Assembly (NCBI RefSeq): GCF_900109545.1
Contig: NZ_FOAP01000015.1
Location: 124,001-188,000, forward strand
Reading direction: 5' to 3'
DNA: 64,000 nt
Source of the DNA: Stigmatella aurantiaca
Lineage (GTDB): Bacteria > Myxococcota > Myxococcia > Myxococcales > Myxococcaceae
In this document: positions 59,317 through 64,000 of the stretch, in pieces
Position numbering within the stretch: the first letter of the stretch is position 1
Layout of the letters: each line of letters begins with the position of its first letter
Notes under the pieces: generated by a model
The model's database searches: none
What the model was told of the DNA's origin: nothing
Seen by the model: the letters and a program-made list of their open reading frames with translations, nothing else
Translations under genes and position numbers: made by a program

Positions 59317-60112
59317 GGAACGCGTCCACGGCCTGGGTCACCGCCAGGGGCGCGCTCAGGTGGGGCAGGTGCCCCCGCGCCGGGATGGGGACGAGCGTCG
59401 CCTGGGGAATGGTCCGCGCCATGTAGTGGGCCACCGAGTCCGGCACCGCGAAGTCCTCGCCGGCCTGGAGGATGAGCGTGGGGGGCCGCACGCGGGCCAG
59501 CTCCTCCCGGTGGTCGGACTGGAAGATGATCTGCGCGATGGACCGGGCGATGTCCGGCCGCATGCCGCACAGGGTCCGGATGAACTCCTGCGCCAGCTCG
59601 GGCCGCTCCGGGTTGCCCATGGCCGCCTTGCCGAAGCCGCTCGCCCACGAGACGAAGCACGCGGACATGGACGCGTACAGCGCGTCGATCTCCGGCTGCT
59701 CGAAGCCCCCGACATAGTCCTGGGAGGGATCATTCAGGTAGCGCGGCGAGGCCTTCACGAGCACCAGCCGCCGGAAGCGCGTGGGGTCCATGGCCGAGGC
59801 CAGCACGCCCACCATGCCGCTCAGCGAGTGGCCCACCAGGGTGCAGTCCGAGAGCCCCAGCTCGTCGCACACCTCCAGCAGGTCCTCCGCATAGCGGTGC
59901 AGGCTGCGGTAGCGGCGCGCGGAGTAGGCGTTGAAGTCGGACTTGCCGCAGCCCACGTGGTCGAAGAGGACGACGCGGTACCGGTCCTGGAACGCCTCGG
60001 CCTGGAAGCGCCAGACGCTCTGCTCCGACCCAAACCCGTGGGCCAGGAGCAGCGTCTCCGGCCCGTTGCCCAGCACCGTCACATTGTTGCGCTTCGTGAT
60101 GACTGAACCCAT
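59294..60112 (-). CDS. rsbQ: RsbQ-like alpha/beta hydrolase
   Basis: 272 residues. The order and wording follow Bacillus RsbQ closely: ITKRNNVTVLGNGPETLLLA, HGFGSEQSVW, VVLFDHVGCGKSDFNAYS, and the nucleophile elbow GHSLSG. The acid is in AGEDFAVPDS and the catalytic His in ARGHLPHLS. RsbQ and the related plant KAI2/D14 proteins are small-molecule-sensing hydrolases; in Bacillus RsbQ is needed for the energy-stress phosphatase RsbP. No RsbP-like phosphatase or sigma-factor gene is nearby, so the partner here is unknown. It may be a signalling hydrolase with a new output. Confidence 0.85.
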   Translation of the reverse strand: MGSVITKRNNVTVLGNGPETLLLAHGFGSEQSVWRFQAEAFQDRYRVVLFDHVGCGKSDFNAYSARRYRSLHRYAEDLLEVCDELGLSDCTLVGHSLSGMVGVLASAMDPTRFRRLVLVKASPRYLNDPSQDYVGGFEQPEIDALYASMSACFVSWASGFGKAAMGNPERPELAQEFIRTLCGMRPDIARSIAQIIFQSDHREELARVRPPTLILQAGEDFAVPDSVAHYMARTIPQATLVPIPARGHLPHLSAPLAVTQAVDAFLTSPLLS

Positions 60113-60148
60113 GACGCCCTGACCGATGGTGGAGAGGCGGGGGACACC

Positions 60149-60170
60149 CCCCGGGGATTCCTTCCCGGGG
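60149..60170 (-). terminator. GC-rich hairpin between GIY-YIG and RsbQ-like genes
   Basis: CCCCGG at 60149-60154 pairs with CCGGGG at 60165-60170 around a ten-base loop, in the 99-base gap separating two genes read leftwards. It could end the GIY-YIG transcript. There is no T tract. Confidence 0.3.
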
Positions 60171-60211
60171 CCCGTGGGGAATCAACCACCGGCCCCTTCC
60201 CGTTGCTCACT

Positions 60212-60487
60212 TCAGGACGCTCGGCCTGCCCGGCCGCACACCAGCCGTAGCTTCTCGGCCCGGGTCAGCCGCTTGAGGGCGGCCTCGCGGCGCAGGGCGG
60301 CGCTTCGGTCCACGGCGGGCTCGCTCCACACGAGCACCACGGGCAGCCGGGCCCGCGTGTAGGCCGCACCCCGTCCCTTTTCATGGGTCGCCACCCGGCG
60401 CTCCAGGTTGTTCGTGGCGCCGGTGTACAGCGTTCCGTCCCGGCAGCGCAGCATGTAGACGGTCCAAGGGGGAGAAGCGTCCTGCAC
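60212..60487 (-). CDS. GIY-YIG nuclease family protein (YhbQ-like)
   Basis: 91 residues from a GTG. WTVYMLRCRDGTLYTGATNN has the VYML variant of GIY and the LYTG variant of YIG, with the Arg in NNLERRVATH and a late Glu region AALRREAALKRL. The size and plan match single-domain GIY-YIG proteins such as YhbQ, possible DNA nucleases. It follows the CBS-domain gene by 30 bases on the same strand. Confidence 0.85.
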   Translation of the reverse strand: MQDASPPWTVYMLRCRDGTLYTGATNNLERRVATHEKGRGAAYTRARLPVVLVWSEPAVDRSAALRREAALKRLTRAEKLRLVCGRAGRAS

Positions 60488-60517
60488 GCGCGGGACTGTA
60501 CCGCACCGGGAGAAACT

Positions 60518-60868
60518 TCAGTGGCTCCCGTGTCCTCCCAGGGTTCCCTCCAGCAAATCTTCCGCCCGGATCAGCTGGACCTCCTTGGGCTCCTCGCCCC
60601 CCACGCACAGCTCCATCACCCGCGACACCGGCAGCAAGGGGTCCTCCCCCCAGGCGGCCAGGATGTGGGCCTCGCTGAGGAGCCCCAGCAACCGCCCCGT
60701 GTCGTCCACCACAGGGAGCAGGCGGACGTGGTGCCGCTCCATCACCTGCAAGGCACTCAGCAGCGTGGTGGTGGGTAAAACGGTGACAGCATGGCGAGGA
60801 GTTTCTTTCCCATCTGCGCTTTGCTGCTGCATCCCATGGTCCTCCAGGTCAGTGTGGGGATGTGGCAT
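60518..60868 (-). CDS. Small CBS-domain protein
   Basis: 116 residues from the ATG at 60868, which has AGGGAGG six bases upstream, a better start than a frame extension to 60901. It has one full CBS motif (TLLSALQVMERHHVRLLPVV and RLLGLLSEAHILAAW) and only a partial second motif near the C-terminus (VSRVMELCVGG). CBS pairs bind adenosine nucleotides and control partner proteins; with one and a half motifs it may dimerise to complete a site. It is divergent from the alpha/beta hydrolase. Confidence 0.78.
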   Translation of the reverse strand: MPHPHTDLEDHGMQQQSADGKETPRHAVTVLPTTTLLSALQVMERHHVRLLPVVDDTGRLLGLLSEAHILAAWGEDPLLPVSRVMELCVGGEEPKEVQLIRAEDLLEGTLGGHGSH

Positions 60869-60959
60869 TGCAACCTCCCTGCCGTTCTTGAGGATGCTCA
60901 CTTTTCAACGAAGCGCACGGCGTGCCACCCAGGTACAATTCTTTTGTGACGCGAGCACA

Positions 60960-60973
60960 GGAGCCCAGGCTCC
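60960..60973 (+). promoter_or_regulatory. Hairpin covering the ribosome-binding site of the alpha/beta hydrolase gene
   Basis: GGAGCC-CA-GGCTCC, six-base perfect arms, ends five bases before the ATG at 60979. The only Shine-Dalgarno-like GGAG lies inside the left arm, so the fold could restrict translation. Confidence 0.3.
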
Positions 60974-60978
60974 ACCGA

Positions 60979-61998
60979 ATGGCAGATCTTTTCTCCCGGA
61001 CGGTACGGCCAGGGGCTGAAGGTCCGCTCACCCTGACCTTCCGGCCCGATGAGCTGTACCGGGTCCCCACGGATGATGGGGCGGCCATCTGTCTGGGCCG
61101 CTACCACCCCCGGGGGGAACGGCGCTACGCCGAGCCGGTCATCCTCTGCCATGGCCTGGGAGCCAACCGCTTCCACATGGACTTCGACGAGCACTACAGC
61201 CTGGCCCGGCACCTGGCGCGGGCGGGCTTCGAGACGTGGGTGCTGGAGCTGCGGGGCCGGGGGCTCGCGGGCCCCGGCGGGGACTTCACCTTCGATGACC
61301 AGGCCGAGCACGACGTGCGGGCCGCCCTGCGCACCGCCCTGTCCACTGGGTGCAAGGAAGTGCTCTGGGTGGGCCACTCCAAGGGCGGGCTGATGCTCTA
61401 CGCGCACCTGGCCCGCAACCCCCAGGCCCCCGTGCGCGCCGCCGTCGCCCTGGGCAGCCCCTTCACCTTCGCCGTGCAGCCCGGCCTGCGCCTCTTCATT
61501 CAACGCATCGAGCCATTGTTGCGGCTCAAAATGATTCCCACGCGGCGCGTCGCGGGGCTGGCGTTCTTCGGGGCGCCGCCGGGGCCGCTGACGCGCTACA
61601 TGATGCTCGCGGCCAACATGGAGACGGAGGTGGTGAAGCGGGCGCTGGCCAACGTGCCCTCGGACATCTCCGGCGGGGTGGCGCGCCAGTTCGCGCGGTG
61701 GGTCTCCACCAACGCCTTCACCTCCTATGATGGTGGGTTCGACTACCGGGTGCCGCTGGCCGGCGCGCGGATGCCGTTCCTGCTGCTGGCGGGCAACAAG
61801 GACTTGCTGGCCCCGCCGCTGGCGGTGGCCCGGGCGCAGGAGTACCTGGGGGGGCCGGTGAAGCTGGTCATCGCCGGGAGGGACCACGGGTTCGCGGAGG
61901 ACTACGGCCACGCGGACCTGGTGCTGGGGCGCCGGGCGCCGGACGAAATCTTCCCCCTGCTGGAGACGTTCCTCTCGGCGCACGCCACCCGGCTCTAG
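60979..61998 (+). CDS. Alpha/beta hydrolase family protein
   Basis: 339 residues from the ATG at 60979; GTG codons at 60922 and 60946 are possible longer starts. The fold elements are VILCHGLGANRFHMDF (oxyanion region), WVLELRGRGLAGP, the nucleophile elbow WVGHSKGGLM and a C-terminal His region GRDHGFAEDYGHADLVLG. The acid is probably in LLLAGNKDLLAPP. Substrate unknown; lipase- or esterase-like activity is likely. A TACAAT -10-like sequence is at 60934-60939. The hydrolase is divergent from the CBS gene. Confidence 0.8.
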   Translation: MADLFSRTVRPGAEGPLTLTFRPDELYRVPTDDGAAICLGRYHPRGERRYAEPVILCHGLGANRFHMDFDEHYSLARHLARAGFETWVLELRGRGLAGPGGDFTFDDQAEHDVRAALRTALSTGCKEVLWVGHSKGGLMLYAHLARNPQAPVRAAVALGSPFTFAVQPGLRLFIQRIEPLLRLKMIPTRRVAGLAFFGAPPGPLTRYMMLAANMETEVVKRALANVPSDISGGVARQFARWVSTNAFTSYDGGFDYRVPLAGARMPFLLLAGNKDLLAPPLAVARAQEYLGGPVKLVIAGRDHGFAEDYGHADLVLGRRAPDEIFPLLETFLSAHATRL

Positions 61999-62055
61999 GG
62001 GCGGGGCGGCGGGCACTGTTGCCCTTTGGCCCGGTCCTGCTACAGGAAGTTCCGC

Positions 62056-63048
62056 ATGTGCCCCACCCTTCCGCGCGCCCCCCTGCTGGTCCTCTGCCTG
62101 CTCCTGGGCCTGGGGGGGTGTGACAAGCCGCCGCGCGAGGCCCCGGACGCCAACGTGGTGGCCATGGTGAACGGCGAGGTGCTGGGCCGGGCCGAGTTCG
62201 AGCAGGAGCTGTGGCGGGAGCTGTCCTCCGCGGAGGGGCCCGAGCGCACCCCCGAGGAGGTGGAGCCCTTCAAGCGGGCGCTGCTGGACACCCTCATCAA
62301 GCGGATGCTGCTGCTGCAGCAGGCCAAGCAGTACAACCTCACGGTCACCCCGGACGAGGTGGACCGGCGGATGCTGCGGCTGTCGGGGGACTACCCCGCG
62401 GAGGGCTTCAGCGACGTGCTGGCGCAGGGGCAGCTGTCGCTCGCGGAGCTGCGGGCGCGCGAGGCGAACCGGCTGCTCATCGAGAAGCTCTTCACGCACC
62501 ATGTCTACGCGCGCGTGGCGGTGACGGAGGAGGAGCTCCGGGCGTACTACGCCGCGCACGAGGCGGAGTTCCAGGAGCCCGAGCAGGTGCACGCCGCGCA
62601 GCTCGTGGTGAAGGGGCTGGACGAGGCGCGGCGGGTGCAGGCGCAGCTCAAGGCGGGCAAGAAGTTCGCGGACCTGGCGCGGCTCTACTCGCTGAGCGCG
62701 GATGCCAAGGTGGGAGGAGACCTGGGCTTCTTCCCGCGCGGGCAGATGCCGCCCGCCTTCGATGAGGTGGTGTTCAACCTGCGGCCGGGGCAGGTGTCGG
62801 ACGTGGTGTCCACGGAGTACGGCTACCACCTGTTCCGGGTGCTCGAGTTCAAGCCGGCGCGCAAGCGGGAGTTCGCCGAGGTGCGGGCGCAGGTGGAGGC
62901 CCGCGAAGTCAAACGCAAGCAGGCAGAGGCGCACGAGGCCTTCGAGAAGGCGCTCCTGGACAAGGCGAAGCTCTCGGTGAACGAGAGCACGCTGCAGTCC
63001 ATCCGGGGGCGGCCTACGGCTCAGGCCGCGGCGGCCAAGGGAAGATGA
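62056..63048 (+). CDS. PpiC/parvulin-type peptidyl-prolyl isomerase lipoprotein
   Basis: 330 residues from the ATG at 62056 (AGGAAG upstream). The lipobox is LGLGGC. A SurA-N-like chaperone region (about 35-160: VVAMVNGEVLGRAEFEQEL, LIKRMLLLQQAKQYNL) is followed by one PPIC domain (about 180-275: QVHAAQLVVKGLDEAR, GGDLGFFPRGQMPPAFDEVVF). Such periplasmic proteins help outer-membrane protein folding. The stop overlaps the SurA ATG (ATGA), so the two are produced together. Confidence 0.87.
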   Translation: MCPTLPRAPLLVLCLLLGLGGCDKPPREAPDANVVAMVNGEVLGRAEFEQELWRELSSAEGPERTPEEVEPFKRALLDTLIKRMLLLQQAKQYNLTVTPDEVDRRMLRLSGDYPAEGFSDVLAQGQLSLAELRAREANRLLIEKLFTHHVYARVAVTEEELRAYYAAHEAEFQEPEQVHAAQLVVKGLDEARRVQAQLKAGKKFADLARLYSLSADAKVGGDLGFFPRGQMPPAFDEVVFNLRPGQVSDVVSTEYGYHLFRVLEFKPARKREFAEVRAQVEAREVKRKQAEAHEAFEKALLDKAKLSVNESTLQSIRGRPTAQAAAAKGR

Positions 63049-64000
63049 GGAACGGGATGAAGACGAAGCTGGGTGTCATCGCGGCGGCCGCGCTCCTGTG
63101 GGGCAGCGGCGCGCGCGCGGAGCTGGTGGACCGGGTCGCCGCGGTGGTCAACCGCGACATCATCACGCTGTCGGAGGTGAACCAGCGCGCGGCCCCCGAG
63201 CTGGCGCGGCTCGCCGGGGAGAAGGATGCGCGCCGGCGCGCGGACGCGCGCGCGCAGATGATGAAGCAGGCGCTGGATGTGCTCATCGCCGAGAAGCTCA
63301 TCGAGGCGGAGATCCGCGAGCTGGGCATGACGGTGTCGCCCTCGGAGGTGGACGAGGCGATGGCGGACGTGCGCAAGCAGAACGGCATGGAGACGCAGGA
63401 GCAGTTCGAGGAGCTCCTGCAGCGCGAGGGCTACACGCTCAAGAGCTACCGGGAGTTCCTCGGCAAGCAGATCGCCCGCGGCCGGCTGATGCAGATGAAG
63501 GTGGGCCCCAAGGTGAAGGTGTCCGAGGAGGACCTGAAGGCCGCCTACGCGCAGTACGCGAAGCTGGAGGGCGGCGAGGCGGAGGTGCACGCGCGCCACA
63601 TCCTGGTGTCGGTGGACCCGAAGGCTTCTCCAGAGCAGGTGGAGGCGGCGCAGAAGAAGGCGCAGGCCATCGCGGAGGAGGCGCGCCGGCCGGGCATGGA
63701 CTTCGCGGCGCTGGCGAAGGCGCGCAGCGAGGGCCCGAGCGCGGAGGATGGCGGAGACCTGGGCTTCTTCCGGCGCGGGGTGATGGTGCCCGCGTTCGAG
63801 AAGACGGCGTTCGCGCTGAAGGAGGGCGAGGTGAGCGAGCCCATCCGCACCAACTTCGGCTGGCACGTGCTGAAGGTGGAGGAGCGCCGCGCGGTGGGCG
63901 TGGCCCCCTACGAGGAGCTGCGCGCCAAGCTGGAGCAGCAGCTGCGCCAGGACAAGACGGAGAAGTACATCGACCAGTACGTGCAGGAGCTGCGGCAGAA
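63045..64000 (+). CDS. surA: SurA-like periplasmic chaperone/PPIase (C-terminus off the window)
   Basis: The ATG overlaps the preceding stop and the frame runs open to the window end (318 codons). A Sec signal peptide (VIAAAALLWGSGARA) is followed by DRVAAVVNRDIITLSEVNQR, the SurA N-terminal signature, and helices LIAEKLIEAEIRELGM and NGMETQEQFEELLQREGYT. One PPIC domain is visible (VHARHILVSVDPKASPEQ, GGDLGFFRRGVMVPAFEKTA, NFGWHVLKVEERR). SurA escorts unfolded outer-membrane proteins through the periplasm. Together with the preceding lipoprotein it forms an outer-membrane biogenesis pair. Confidence 0.88.
   Translation, partial: MRNGMKTKLGVIAAAALLWGSGARAELVDRVAAVVNRDIITLSEVNQRAAPELARLAGEKDARRRADARAQMMKQALDVLIAEKLIEAEIRELGMTVSPSEVDEAMADVRKQNGMETQEQFEELLQREGYTLKSYREFLGKQIARGRLMQMKVGPKVKVSEEDLKAAYAQYAKLEGGEAEVHARHILVSVDPKASPEQVEAAQKKAQAIAEEARRPGMDFAALAKARSEGPSAEDGGDLGFFRRGVMVPAFEKTAFALKEGEVSEPIRTNFGWHVLKVEERRAVGVAPYEELRAKLEQQLRQDKTEKYIDQYVQELRQ

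Overview
The window looks like chromosomal DNA from a myxobacterium (Myxococcota, probably the Cystobacterineae). The evidence is the very high G+C with G/C-rich third codon positions, the many lipoproteins, the Hanks-type kinases and multi-domain histidine kinases, an ADYC-domain protein, and a locus laid out like the Myxococcus xanthus eps exopolysaccharide genes. No rRNA, tRNA, CRISPR array, transposase or integrase was recognised. Coding density is high and many gene pairs overlap as ATGA or GTGA.

1-16.9 kb is mixed housekeeping and signalling: a truncated aminotransferase, a DUF1028 protein, an AMIN-like lipoprotein, a GH77 glucanotransferase, an ADYC lipoprotein, a very large kinase-STAND-FGE-like fusion, a lone receiver, an Ig-like lipoprotein, a coupled HIT/methyltransferase pair, two overlapping SDR genes and a diheme cytochrome. 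17-22.9 kb holds a TPR/PEGA-TonB receptor followed closely by Nudix, GNAT and WecG-type genes and an acyltransferase. 23-28.2 kb carries an unknown lipoprotein, a 46-residue protein coupled to an internally duplicated protein, a LURP-one-like protein and a secreted GH2 enzyme with two AbfB domains.

28.2-34.06 kb is the most accessory-looking part. It contains a lipoprotein toxin candidate with a D...ExK nuclease-like C-terminus, one base from a DUF5953-like partner. This resembles the SitA/SitI toxins exchanged between myxobacterial outer membranes. It also has a divergent kinase with a perfect palindrome before it, two related coiled-coil membrane proteins, and a JAMM-motif lipoprotein coupled to a small lipoprotein. 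Strong hairpins bound the block on both sides (28208-28240 and 34057-34080).

34.08-51.85 kb is an exopolysaccharide locus read entirely on the minus strand. It holds a priming transferase (EpsZ), Wzx flippase, short OPX protein (EpsY), outer-membrane barrel (EpsX), a small two-helix protein, a lone receiver (EpsW), a kinase-less Wzc-type co-polymerase (EpsV), three glycosyltransferases, a Wzy-type polymerase, a degenerate ATPase-like protein and a GH44 glycanase. A receiver-histidine kinase with an eroded ATP site sits at its upstream end. Together these would build a repeat unit on undecaprenyl phosphate, flip and polymerise it, and export it through a short-OPX plus barrel translocon.

52-64 kb returns to housekeeping: NudC, small membrane proteins, a PAS hybrid kinase, CysQ, a zinc-ribbon membrane protein, an RsbQ-like hydrolase, a GIY-YIG protein, a CBS protein, an alpha/beta hydrolase and a coupled pair of parvulin-type chaperones, the last (SurA) cut by the window end.
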